A DNA stretch of 64,000 nucleotides, taken from the NCBI GenBank assembly GCA_031292175.1, contig JARLHQ010000027.1, forward strand, positions 62,001 to 126,000, given 5' to 3'. Each line of letters starts with the position of its first letter. Within the stretch, counting starts at the first letter, position 1. Position numbers and translations under genes: made by a program. Source of the stretch: Humidesulfovibrio sp. GTDB taxonomy: Bacteria > Desulfobacterota > Desulfovibrionia > Desulfovibrionales > Desulfovibrionaceae. Below are positions 10,313 to 18,136 of the stretch, piece by piece. Below the pieces are notes generated by a model. The model worked only from the letters and a program-made list of their open reading frames with translations. It was not told the DNA's origin and did no database searches.

Positions 10313-10999
10313 ATGGAGCAACGACGGATCATGGTCGTGGAAGACCACACGCAGACAAGGGAACTTCTGCAGTACAACCTCACGGCCGCGGGCTACGACG
10401 TGCGCACCGCGGGCGCGGGCGAACAGGGGCTCGACACCATGTCACGCTGGCGGCCCGATCTGGTGCTCCTCGACATCATGCTGCCGGAAATAGACGGGCT
10501 GGAGGTGTGCCGCAGGCTCAAGCAGGTGCCCGCCTTGCGCGCGGTGCCGGTGATCATGCTCACGGCGCGCGGCGACGAGGTGGACCGCGTGGTGGGCCTG
10601 GAGCTTGGGGCCGAGGACTACGTGGTCAAGCCCTTCAGCCCGCGCGAGCTGCTCCTGCGCATCAAGAACGCCCTGCGCCGCAGCAGCGCCGAACCGGCCG
10701 CCGTGGAGGAGATCTGGCGCTTTGAGGGCCTGGTGGTGAACTTCGCCGCGCATGAGATGGAAGTGGACGGCGACAAGCGCCAGCTGACCGCCACCGAGCA
10801 CCGTCTGCTCAAAGAGCTGGTGCAGGCGCGCGGCCGGGTGCTCTCCCGCGACCGCCTCCTTGACACCGTGTGGAACACGGACTTCGAAGGGGCTTCGCGC
10901 ACGGTGGACACGCACATGCGCCGCCTGCGCGCCAAGCTTGACCGCTACGCCGACTGCATCGAGACCGTGCGTGGGGTGGGCTACCGCTTCCGGGCCTGA
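10313..10999 (+). CDS. OmpR/PhoB-family response regulator
   Basis: A 228-residue transcription factor. The receiver domain (1-120) has the acidic pocket (Glu10, Asp11), phospho-acceptor Asp54 in LVLLDIMLPEIDG, Thr84 and Lys106 in VVKPF. The C-terminal winged helix (about 130-228) ends with RTVDTHMRRLRAKL and VRGVGYRF, typical of PhoB/OmpR. It carries a Pho-box-like element upstream, and three other promoters in the next 15 kb carry the same motif, so PhoB is the best reading. No histidine kinase, PhoU-only gene or pst transporter is adjacent, so the identity remains inference. Confidence 0.8.
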   Translation: MEQRRIMVVEDHTQTRELLQYNLTAAGYDVRTAGAGEQGLDTMSRWRPDLVLLDIMLPEIDGLEVCRRLKQVPALRAVPVIMLTARGDEVDRVVGLELGAEDYVVKPFSPRELLLRIKNALRRSSAEPAAVEEIWRFEGLVVNFAAHEMEVDGDKRQLTATEHRLLKELVQARGRVLSRDRLLDTVWNTDFEGASRTVDTHMRRLRAKLDRYADCIETVRGVGYRFRA

Positions 11000-11078
11000 G
11001 TCTCCCTCGGAAACAACGCCCCAGCGGGCCCGTCCCGCCCACCCTTTTCATCCGATTTTCCAAGCCCCATCCACACTT

Positions 11079-11105
11079 GTTCCACTGCCGTCACACCCCG
11101 GTAAC
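11079..11105 (+). promoter_or_regulatory. Pho-box-like operator with three half-sites
   Basis: GTTCC-N6-GTCAC-N6-GTAAC, three half-sites at 11-base steps, 80 bases upstream of the DksA-like gene. That gene and the PHP-glycosyltransferase gene form one transcription unit. Confidence 0.65.
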
Positions 11106-11184
11106 CCGCGCCCCCTTGGGGCGTGCTAGGTTTTCTCCGCCAACCTGGAACATCCACACCGGAACCATCCATCAGGAGGACACC

Positions 11185-11538
11185 ATGCAGGGAACTTTGC
11201 GCAAGCAGCTGTTGAACACTCTGAGTGGCTTGACCCCGCCCATCTGCCCGGACGCCGACATGGACGACACCCCGCGCCTGGACGCCTGCGCGGACGAGAA
11301 CGAGTACGCCTCCCGCGTGGTCGAGGTGGGAATGCAGCTAGCGCTGCGCCGCCGCATGGAGGCCCGCCGAGGTGAGATCGAGGACGCCCTCGCGCGCATG
11401 GACACCGGCGTATACGGCGTCTGCGAAGATTGCGGCGACGACATCGGCATGGCCCGGCTCCTGGCCACCCCCACGGCGCGGCTGTGCGTGCATTGCCAGT
11501 CCGAGCGCGAAACCGCCCAGTACCTCAGGTGCGCCTAA
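11185..11538 (+). CDS. DksA/TraR-type zinc finger protein
   Basis: A 117-residue protein. The central helical stretch is followed by a C4 zinc finger (CEDCG, 17 residues later CVHC), matching the DksA/TraR family that binds the RNA polymerase secondary channel. The start at 11185 has an ideal AGGAGG seven bases upstream. The stop is one base before the ATG of the next gene, so the two are translated together. Placement under a Pho-box-like element suggests a role when phosphate is short. The substrate promoters are unknown. Confidence 0.85.
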   Translation: MQGTLRKQLLNTLSGLTPPICPDADMDDTPRLDACADENEYASRVVEVGMQLALRRRMEARRGEIEDALARMDTGVYGVCEDCGDDIGMARLLATPTARLCVHCQSERETAQYLRCA

Positions 11539-11539
11539 C

Positions 11540-14188
11540 ATGCCGCACAAAGGCAACGCGAGAGGCGCGATGACGGGGCAAGACACATTCACCATCGACC
11601 TTCACGTGCACTCCAGGCACTCCACCCGCCCCTCCCAGTGGGTGCTCCAGCGCATGGGCTGCCCGGAAAGCTTCACCAAGCCGCGCATGATTTACGACAT
11701 CGCCCGCGCGCGCGGCATGGGGCTTGTCACCATCACCGACCACAACACAATCGCCGGGTCGCTCGAAATCGCCCACTTGCCCGGCGCCTTCGTCAGCGAG
11801 GAAATCACCACCTACTTCCCCGAGGACCGCTGCAAGCTCCATGTGCTGGTCTACAACATCACAGAAGCCCAGCACGCGGAGTTCCAGCGCCTGCGCGACA
11901 ACGTCTTCGACCTCGCGCCATACCTGCGGGCCGAGGGCATCGTGCATGTGCTGGCCCACCCGCTTTTCGCCGTGAATGGCAAGCTCACCCCGGAGCACTT
12001 CGAGCAGGCGCTGCTGCTCTTCAACACCCTGGAGCTGAACGGCTCCCGCGACGCATTCCAGAACAGCGCCCTGCGCCAGATCACCGGCGCGCTGACGCCG
12101 GAGGTCATGGAACGGCTGGCGGACAAGCACGACATCGAGCCCTTAGGCCCGTCGCCGTGGAAAAAGGCCCTTGTGGCCGGCAGTGACGACCACTCGTCAC
12201 TTGGCATCGCCCGGATGCACACGCGCTTTACGGGCCCGGCCACGGTGGAGCGGCTGCTGGAGGCCATCCCGGCCGGCCAGGGCGAAATCCTGGGCGAACC
12301 CGCCAGCCCGTGGAACATGGCCCACAACCTCTGCGGCATCGCCTTCCAGTTCTACAAGAGCCGCAGCGGGCGGCTGCCGGAAAGCCACATCTGCGTCCGC
12401 TTCGCCGATGTTCTGCTGGACCCGGCCACGCCGCGCCAAAGGGGCCTGCGGCCCGCCCTGCGCTTCCTGGCCGACCGCGCGCGCCTGGGCCTTTACTCCC
12501 TGGTGGCGGACAAGAACTCCACAAGCGCCATGCTGCTCGCCGAGGCCAGTCAGGTCATCCGCGCCGACGCGAACATGATGGACGCGGCCCGCGGCCGGGA
12601 GGTCTGCGCCGCGCCCGAGGACACATGGCGCCGCTTCGTGTCCCGCGTGTCCGACCGGATGCTGGCGCGCTTCGCCGAGGGCACCCTCACCGCCGTGAAG
12701 AGCGCGGACGTCTTCGGCCTGTTCCACGAGGTCGCCTCGGCCGGATCGCTCTATGCCATGCTCTCGCCCTTCTTTCTGGCCTGCGAACTCTTCGCCAGCG
12801 AGCGCGCCTTTGCCCGCCAGTGCCTGGGCTGTTTCGGCCTGGCGGCCCCGCGCCCGAGGGACGGCGAACTCAAAATCGCACATTTCACCGACACCTTCGC
12901 CGAGGTCAACGGCGTGGCGCGCACCATCCAGCAGCAGATAGAGCTGGCGGGCAAGCACGGCAAGGACATGACCGTGGTCACCTGCACGGAAGGCTTGAAG
13001 CGCGACGACATCAACAAGGGCGCGGCGCGCTTCGCTCCGGTCGGTTCCTTCAGTATGCCGGAATACCCGGAGATCACCCTTCACTACCCGCCGTTCCTGA
13101 AGCTTCTGGCCTGGTGCGCGGAGCAGGACTTCGACTGCATCCTCACCGCCACTCCCGGCCCCATGGGCCTGGCGGGCCTGGCCATTGCGCGCATCCTCAA
13201 GATCCCGGTCCACGGCACGTACCACACGGCCTTCCCGCAGTACGTGCGCATGTTCACCGAGGATCCGGCAATGGAGGACGCGGCCTGGCGCTACATGCGC
13301 TGGTTCTACGGCCAGATGGATACCATTTACGCCCCCAGCCACTCCACGGCCGAGGATCTGGCCGGGCGCGGCATCAAGGCCGAACGCATCGTGGTGCACC
13401 CGCGCGGCGTGGACGCCGAGCGCTTCCATCCGAACCAGCAAGGCCGGTTCTTCGAGGACCTGGGCCTGGCGCGGCAGTTCAAGATCCTCTATGTGGGCCG
13501 CGTCTCACGCGAGAAAAGCCTGGACGTCCTGGCCGAGGCCTTCCGCCTGGTGCACCTGCACCGCCCGGACGCCCGGCTCGTCATCGTAGGCGACGGTCCG
13601 TATCTGGAGGAGATGCGTGCCCAGACAGCCGACCTGCCCGTGATCTTCACGGGGTACCTGCAGGGCGACGTCCTCACGAGTGCTTACGCCGGAGCGGACC
13701 TCTTCGTGTTCCCCTCAGCCACGGACACCTTCGGCAACGTGGTGTTGGAGGCCCAGGCCAGCGGCCTGCCCGTGGTGGTGACGAACTCCGGCGGCCCGCG
13801 CGAAGCCATGCAGCCAGGACGCACCGGTCTGGTGGTGGCCCCCTACGACCCGCGGGCCCTTGGCATGAGCGTGCTCGATCTGATGCTCGACCGCGAGCGT
13901 CTGGCGAGCATGGCCAGCCTGGCCCGCAAGTTCGCGGCGCAGACCTCCTTCGACCAGGCCTTCCTCAGGACCTGGGACATCTACGCCAGCATCGTGCATG
14001 GCGGGCACGGCGCGCAGGATGCCCAGGCGGCGGAGACACTCGCCGGACCGACTTCCGGCATGATCAGCACCGACGCTCTTGGGACTGGCGCTCTCGGGAC
14101 CGACGCTCTCGGGACTGGCGCTCTCGGGACCGGCCCGGTCGATAGCGACGGCCTCGGCGGTCCGCGCGGACAGGCCAGGGCCGCGTAA
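11540..14188 (+). CDS. PHP-domain phosphoesterase fused to a family 4 glycosyltransferase
   Basis: A fusion of about 882 residues. The N-terminal PHP domain keeps metal-binding motifs: DLHVHS near 20, ITDHNT, a Glu in SEEITTY, VLAHPLF and GSDDHSS. After a helical linker, the C-terminal half is a GT-B retaining glycosyltransferase: KIAHFTDTFAEVNGVARTI, LYVGRVSREKSLDVLAEA and the donor site FPSATDTFGNVVLEAQASG. Close relatives of this GT transfer sugars to diacylglycerol. A phosphoesterase plus lipid glycosyltransferase behind a Pho-box suggests phospholipid-to-glycolipid exchange; this is inference. ATG 11570 with GAGAGG is an alternative start. The C-terminus ends in ALGTG/ALGTD repeats. Confidence 0.85.
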   Translation: MPHKGNARGAMTGQDTFTIDLHVHSRHSTRPSQWVLQRMGCPESFTKPRMIYDIARARGMGLVTITDHNTIAGSLEIAHLPGAFVSEEITTYFPEDRCKLHVLVYNITEAQHAEFQRLRDNVFDLAPYLRAEGIVHVLAHPLFAVNGKLTPEHFEQALLLFNTLELNGSRDAFQNSALRQITGALTPEVMERLADKHDIEPLGPSPWKKALVAGSDDHSSLGIARMHTRFTGPATVERLLEAIPAGQGEILGEPASPWNMAHNLCGIAFQFYKSRSGRLPESHICVRFADVLLDPATPRQRGLRPALRFLADRARLGLYSLVADKNSTSAMLLAEASQVIRADANMMDAARGREVCAAPEDTWRRFVSRVSDRMLARFAEGTLTAVKSADVFGLFHEVASAGSLYAMLSPFFLACELFASERAFARQCLGCFGLAAPRPRDGELKIAHFTDTFAEVNGVARTIQQQIELAGKHGKDMTVVTCTEGLKRDDINKGAARFAPVGSFSMPEYPEITLHYPPFLKLLAWCAEQDFDCILTATPGPMGLAGLAIARILKIPVHGTYHTAFPQYVRMFTEDPAMEDAAWRYMRWFYGQMDTIYAPSHSTAEDLAGRGIKAERIVVHPRGVDAERFHPNQQGRFFEDLGLARQFKILYVGRVSREKSLDVLAEAFRLVHLHRPDARLVIVGDGPYLEEMRAQTADLPVIFTGYLQGDVLTSAYAGADLFVFPSATDTFGNVVLEAQASGLPVVVTNSGGPREAMQPGRTGLVVAPYDPRALGMSVLDLMLDRERLASMASLARKFAAQTSFDQAFLRTWDIYASIVHGGHGAQDAQAAETLAGPTSGMISTDALGTGALGTDALGTGALGTGPVDSDGLGGPRGQARAA
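14071..14130 (+). repeat. Tandem 30-bp repeat in the end of the glycosyltransferase gene
   Basis: Two 30-base units differing at one position, each made of two 15-base subunits, encode repeated ALGTD-ALGTG. The copy number probably varies between strains. The repeat adds a flexible tail and does not touch the catalytic domain. Confidence 0.85.
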
Positions 14189-14213
14189 GCGCTTGCCCCT
14201 CTCCCGCAAGACA

Positions 14214-14250
14214 AAGCCCCCAGGTCCGCTTGGACCCGGGGGCTTTCTTT
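14214..14250. terminator. Intrinsic terminator between glycosyltransferase and HU-like gene
   Basis: Strong stem AGCCCCCAGGTCC / GGACCCGGGGGCT with a 4-base loop, followed by TTCTTTT on the plus strand. A weaker T-run on the other strand could also serve the minus-strand HU-like gene. Confidence 0.85.
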
Positions 14251-14290
14251 TATCATTGGTTATGCGCCTGCTTCGCGGCGAGAGGCGGCC

Positions 14291-14530
14291 CTAGTGGACC
14301 ATGCACTGGATGTGCGCCCCTTCCGGCAGGTACGTGAGGCAGCCCGCCCCACGTCTTCTGTCGATGGAGAGCGCGCCGAGGCCCGGCAACTCCACCTCGT
14401 TGCCGTTCTCCAGCGCCCTGGCGGGCACGGAGAACACCACATCCACAACCTGAAGCGCGAGATCCTCGTCCTTTATGACATCAGGCAGCGCGTCCATGAG
14501 CGCATGCACATAGGTGTTCTTGTCGATCAT
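14291..14530 (-). CDS. Short HU/IHF-like protein lacking the DNA-binding arm (copy 1)
   Basis: A 79-residue protein. The pattern of an N-terminal helical pair followed by VVFSVPARALENGNEVELPGLGALSI resembles the HU/IHF body. The long beta-arm with the NPxTG motif that wraps DNA is absent. It is replaced by a short segment containing GCLTYLPEGAHIQ. A nearly identical gene lies just upstream at 14766-15005. The start at 14530 has GGAGG. DNA binding is therefore doubtful; dimerisation or modulation of HU is possible. It has its own promoter. Confidence 0.65.
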   Translation of the reverse strand: MIDKNTYVHALMDALPDVIKDEDLALQVVDVVFSVPARALENGNEVELPGLGALSIDRRRGAGCLTYLPEGAHIQCMVH

Positions 14531-14632
14531 AATGGTTCCTCCTTCACTTCGGTCTGTATTCCAATCCAGCGGCTTCTTGGACGTGTTGCCGATCCAAGCA
14601 AAGGCCGCTTGTCTGTTGCTCATCAGAAAATT

Positions 14633-14660
14633 TAAATAGTAATCACCATGCATTTGTCAA
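14633..14660 (-). promoter_or_regulatory. Promoter of HU-like copy 1
   Basis: TTGACA, 16-base spacer, TATTTA on the minus strand, about 105 bases before the start codon. Confidence 0.65.
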
Positions 14661-14706
14661 TACAACAGGAGAAGGCGCTTCGTTCACGAGCGCATGTGGC
14701 AGGGCG

Positions 14707-14747
14707 AAAAAAAGCCCCCGCACCCGGAGCTGCCGGACGCGGGGGCG
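14707..14747 (-). terminator. Terminator after HU-like copy 2
   Basis: On the minus strand a G/C-rich hairpin (GCCCCCGC with GCGGGGGC) is followed by seven T. Confidence 0.85.
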
Positions 14748-14765
14748 TGTGGTTGCGCTGCTGCC

Positions 14766-15005
14766 CTACTTAATCAGGCACTGGATGAACGCCTTCTCCG
14801 GGGAGTACGTGAGACAGTTCGAGCCCTTGCTTTTATCGATGGAAAGAACGCCGAGGCCCGGCAGTTCCACCTTGTCCCCGTTTTCCAGAGCCCTCGCGGG
14901 CACGGAGAACACAACATCCAGGATCTTGCTCGCCAGATCGTTGTCTTTGATCAGGTCCGGCAAGGCGTCCTTGAGCGCGTTCACATAGGTATTCCGAGCG
15001 ATCAT
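14766..15005 (-). CDS. Short HU/IHF-like protein lacking the DNA-binding arm (copy 2)
   Basis: A 79-residue paralogue of the gene at 14291-14530. They share NTYV-ALxDALPDxIKDxDLA and VVFSVPARALENG-xVELPGLGxLSIDxxxG, and end with a CLTYxPExAxIQC block. The body resembles HU but the arm that intercalates DNA is missing. Each copy has its own promoter, GGAGG ribosome site and terminator, so they are separate transcription units produced by tandem duplication. They sit between a Pho-box-controlled gene and the GAK operon; any link is unproven. Confidence 0.65.
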   Translation of the reverse strand: MIARNTYVNALKDALPDLIKDNDLASKILDVVFSVPARALENGDKVELPGLGVLSIDKSKGSNCLTYSPEKAFIQCLIK

Positions 15006-15102
15006 ACGGGTTCCTCCTTCTGAATTTGGGTTGCGGGAGCAGGTTGTGCCGAATCTCTTCACGCCAGTGAAAAGCCGCGAACGGGTTTTCCACCATTTTC
15101 AT

Positions 15103-15131
15103 TTGCTACGGAGAATGGCGTCTGCTGTCAA
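15103..15131 (-). promoter_or_regulatory. Promoter of HU-like copy 2
   Basis: TTGACA, 17-base spacer, TAGCAA on the minus strand, about 98 bases before the start codon. Confidence 0.6.
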
Positions 15132-15181
15132 GAAAAACGCAACGCGCTCCATACCTGCGAGAACCACCCGAACACCAACAC

Positions 15182-15218
15182 GAAAATCCCCCGCGTCCGT
15201 TTGCTGCGGGCACGGGGG
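15182..15218 (-). terminator. Terminator at the end of the GAK operon
   Basis: On the minus strand CCCCCGT and ACGCGGGGG form a stem followed by ATTTT, 30 bases after the last amphi-Trp gene. Confidence 0.7.
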
Positions 15219-15246
15219 CGGATTATTCCCGATGGATGCGGACGGC

Positions 15247-15759
15247 TTATTTGGGCGCGGTCTTGGAATCGACGCCAACGGACAAAACGGGGGGCGTGGC
15301 GCCGGACGGGGTCACCGAAACGATCGCGACAGCGGGCGCGGCGGGTTTTGCAGGAGCGGCCACAGCGGCAGGCTTCTTGTCATCCTTCTTCTCGCCGGGC
15401 TTTTCCTGCTTCTTTTCGCCGGGTTTGCAGTCTTTGCACTCCTCGTCTTTCTTGTCGGGCTTGTCGGGCTTGCCGGGCTTGGCGGCTTTGGGGGCCTCGG
15501 CGGAGATTTTCAGATTGGCGGACTCGTCCTGGGTCGGGGCCGTGCGCCAGGTGACCTCAAGGCTGAAGCGGGCCTTGTCCTTCTTCATGCGCGCCTCGAT
15601 CTCGACCTCGGCGCTCTCGCCCGTGGTCAGGGCCAGGCTCTCGCCGTCCTTCTCCACCACAATGACGCCGCTTTTGAAGCCCTTGGCGAGCTGGGTGAGG
15701 TACTCGGCCACGGCGGCGCTCTGCATGAGCGTCTTCATCTCGATCTTGTCCTTGTCCAT
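15247..15759 (-). CDS. Amphi-Trp domain protein with Lys/Pro/Ala-rich tail
   Basis: A 170-residue protein, the last gene of the GAK operon. Residues 1-75 form an amphi-Trp domain: AEYLTQLAKGFKSGVIVV, then a beta-rich stretch ending FSLEVTWRT with the characteristic Trp. The remainder is low complexity, dominated by Lys, Pro, Ala and Glu, with a CKDC pair and a hydrophobic Val/Pro-rich end. Amphi-Trp proteins are small and uncharacterised and recur with ATP-grasp and HprK-like kinase genes. The ATG at 15759 has GGAGG. A second amphi-Trp protein lies in the same operon at 20720. Confidence 0.75.
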   Translation of the reverse strand: MDKDKIEMKTLMQSAAVAEYLTQLAKGFKSGVIVVEKDGESLALTTGESAEVEIEARMKKDKARFSLEVTWRTAPTQDESANLKISAEAPKAAKPGKPDKPDKKDEECKDCKPGEKKQEKPGEKKDDKKPAAVAAPAKPAAPAVAIVSVTPSGATPPVLSVGVDSKTAPK

Positions 15760-15802
15760 GTGAACCTCCAGTATGTCGATCGGTTGTTCCAGTTCTCGGC
15801 GG

Positions 15803-16999
15803 TTAGGCAAGGGAAAGCAGTATGGGTACGAGAAAGCGGTCGTCGATGTCCGGGCTGGGGCCATAGCCGATAAGCGGGCAGTCGATGACCTCCACGCCAA
15901 GGTTGCGGATGCGCGCGAGGTCGAGCCCGCCTGGGTACCGGCCGTGGGCCGTGTCCACCAGCACGAAGTGCAGCACGTCGCACAGCGCGATGCCCGGTGC
16001 GTCGTTCTTGAGCACCTGAACCAGACGCTCCACCTGATCCGCCACGGAGAGGCCCAGGCATTCCGGATCACTGCCCGTGGAGGGCACATAGATCTTGGGG
16101 CAGGAGGCCTGGGCCACGGCCTGGCCGACGCCGCGCGGCAGGAGATTCGCCAGCACGCTGGAATGGAAGCTGCCCATGGGGTAACAGATGAGCTCCGCGT
16201 CCTGGATGAGGCTGCGCATCTTGTCGCGGATGGGCTGCTCCACCAGCCGGCCCGTCTCATCGGACAGGTACAGCCGGGTGATGGGCGAGGCGAGCTTGGC
16301 CGTCTCCTTGCCGGTCATGCGGTGCTGGCCCACCACGAGAGTGCCGTCGGCCAGCTCCGCCGCCAGATGTAGGTTCTTGTTCACCACGGGCCGCACAGTG
16401 CCGCGCACCTGCACCAGGTTGGAGAACATGAAGATCACCGGGTCCAGGTGTCTGCGGTTGGCGAGATACCCGCCCGCAAGCACCAGATTGCCGATGCTCG
16501 CCCCCTTGAGATCAAAGTCGTCCGGCATGTTCTGCTGGAACATGGCCAGATGGTTGCGCACGATCTTGCGCATGGGGTCGGGGATGCGCGCCACCAGCTG
16601 ATGCTTGCCGCGCACCATGTGGTCCAGGGTCTGGCGCAGGGGCGCCTGGTCCGTTTCCTGCTCAGGCGTGCCCGGCAGGCGGTGGGCAAACAGCGCGAAA
16701 ATTTCGGGGTTGCCGCGCAGGCTCTGGTCGGCCAGGGCCATGAGCCGATTTCTGATGTCGCCCACGGCGGGCATGTTGAAGGCCTTTCGCAGCTTGGCCG
16801 AACTGCCGCCGGAGTCGAACGGGGTGATGACATGCACGGAATTGTGCGTGTAGTTGACGAGCCGCGCGCTGGCGCGCCTGAGCGCCGTGCCGCCGCTAAA
16901 GAACAGCACCTTCGGCCCCAGTTCCGGGCACTTCTCCAGCCGCGCCAGGGCCATGTGGTTCGGAATCTCCACCTCGCGGCGGATCCAGGTCTTGGCCAC
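15803..16999 (-). CDS. CofD-related protein, GAK system
   Basis: A protein of about 398 residues with the CofD/YvcK fold signature: LFFSGGTALR near 33-41, HVITPFDSGGSS, a paired MPAVGDIRNRL, and later CYPMGSFHSSVLANLLPRGV and YVPSTGSDPECLG. CofD enzymes transfer phospho-lactate-type groups and YvcK binds UDP-sugars; for the GAK branch no reaction is known. The GTG at 16999 is chosen because GGGGAG lies eight bases upstream; GTG 17017 is the alternative and is three bases from the kinase stop. It is part of the operon running 22734 to 15247. Confidence 0.85.
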   Translation of the reverse strand: MAKTWIRREVEIPNHMALARLEKCPELGPKVLFFSGGTALRRASARLVNYTHNSVHVITPFDSGGSSAKLRKAFNMPAVGDIRNRLMALADQSLRGNPEIFALFAHRLPGTPEQETDQAPLRQTLDHMVRGKHQLVARIPDPMRKIVRNHLAMFQQNMPDDFDLKGASIGNLVLAGGYLANRRHLDPVIFMFSNLVQVRGTVRPVVNKNLHLAAELADGTLVVGQHRMTGKETAKLASPITRLYLSDETGRLVEQPIRDKMRSLIQDAELICYPMGSFHSSVLANLLPRGVGQAVAQASCPKIYVPSTGSDPECLGLSVADQVERLVQVLKNDAPGIALCDVLHFVLVDTAHGRYPGGLDLARIRNLGVEVIDCPLIGYGPSPDIDDRFLVPILLSLA

Positions 17000-17020
17000 C
17001 AGAGTTTCTCCCCGCACAGG

Positions 17021-18136
17021 CTAGCCGTGCACCAGGTATTCAATGCAGAAGTCCGCCGCGCGCTCGAAGTCCACGCCGCCGCTGATCTCCACTAAGTCGC
17101 AACGCGAGAGGGCGGCTGCGTAGGCCTCGGCCTCCGGGTCCAGCCACTCGCTGCCGCCATTTTTCGGCAGGGAGAAGAGCCCGGCGGCCTTCATGAATGC
17201 GGGCAGCAGATCCGGGCGGTCGCCCGCGTCCACGAAACGGATGGCCGTTTCGCCCGCGCCGCGTTTCCAGTTCAGCACCACAAGCCCATGCATGGGCGCT
17301 TGGAGCACGAAACGGCCTTCGCCGAAGCACTTGTCCAGGAACACGTCATACTTGTGCTCCAGGTCCCAAAGGTCGTCGGCATCCAGGTCCAGGAAACGCT
17401 GGCGGTCGGCCGGGGGCACCACCTCGGCCAGATGGGGGTTGTTGAGCGCGGTGCCGGGATTGATGCGCGGCAGTTTGGGCACGCCGGACATGCAGAGCCC
17501 CCGGTCGGCGTTGTCGCCCGCCACCAGCAGACGGTCGTTGCTGACGAAGAGCGCGCCCCGGCTCATTACATGCATGGCCAGCGTGCTCTTGCCGGCACCG
17601 GAGAAGCCGCACAGGGCCAGCCCGCGCAGGCGCCCTCCGGCTGTGTCGGCCATGAGGTGCGCCACGGCCGCAGCATGGCCGAGCAGACAGCCCTGGTGCA
17701 GCTTGTATTCGATGTAGCGGTTGTTGATGAAGTTCACCACCTGATTGGCGTTCTTCAGGCAGGGGCCGATGGCCAGATTGCGGCCGTGGCCGAAAAGAAA
17801 GACCATGCCGGTAAGCGTCTTGCGCACCAGGCGGCCACCGGGCACATCGGCATACTCCTCCTTCACCTTGCTCTTGCCGGGATCCGGGGCCTTGGCCGAA
17901 AGGTCGAAGGGAATGGACGGCGCCGGGCCCTCAAGGGCCGTCACGCTCACGTCTGCCGGGCCGGGCGCGGTCACGAACCCGCCGAAATAGGCGTCCAGTT
18001 CGGCCAGCAGCGGCTGGGAGTTGGAGCGTACCTCAATGCGGCAGTCGCCCAGATCAAGGTGCAAGGTGTGCGGGGCGGGCGCGTCGCCGCCCAGCATCTC
18101 GGCCAGGGTGCCCATGACGTATCCGTGGCGGCTCAT
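17021..18136 (-). CDS. HprK-related kinase B, GAK system
   Basis: A 371-residue protein. The P-loop GFSGAGKST lies near residue 177 and is followed by SRGALFVSNDRLLV, as in HPr kinase/phosphorylase relatives. The N-terminal 130 residues are family specific. The ATG overlaps the stop of the ATP-grasp gene (ATGA), so the two are translationally coupled. HprK proper phosphorylates a serine of HPr. The substrate of this branch is unknown; one of the small amphi-Trp or XXXCH proteins of the operon is a reasonable guess. No HPr gene is in the window. Confidence 0.87.
   Translation of the reverse strand: MSRHGYVMGTLAEMLGGDAPAPHTLHLDLGDCRIEVRSNSQPLLAELDAYFGGFVTAPGPADVSVTALEGPAPSIPFDLSAKAPDPGKSKVKEEYADVPGGRLVRKTLTGMVFLFGHGRNLAIGPCLKNANQVVNFINNRYIEYKLHQGCLLGHAAAVAHLMADTAGGRLRGLALCGFSGAGKSTLAMHVMSRGALFVSNDRLLVAGDNADRGLCMSGVPKLPRINPGTALNNPHLAEVVPPADRQRFLDLDADDLWDLEHKYDVFLDKCFGEGRFVLQAPMHGLVVLNWKRGAGETAIRFVDAGDRPDLLPAFMKAAGLFSLPKNGGSEWLDPEAEAYAAALSRCDLVEISGGVDFERAADFCIEYLVHG

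Noticed and set aside
12310-14145. Plus-strand frame inside the PHP-glycosyltransferase gene
   Set aside because: Arg/Pro/Gly-rich alternate frame of a gene with clear motifs.
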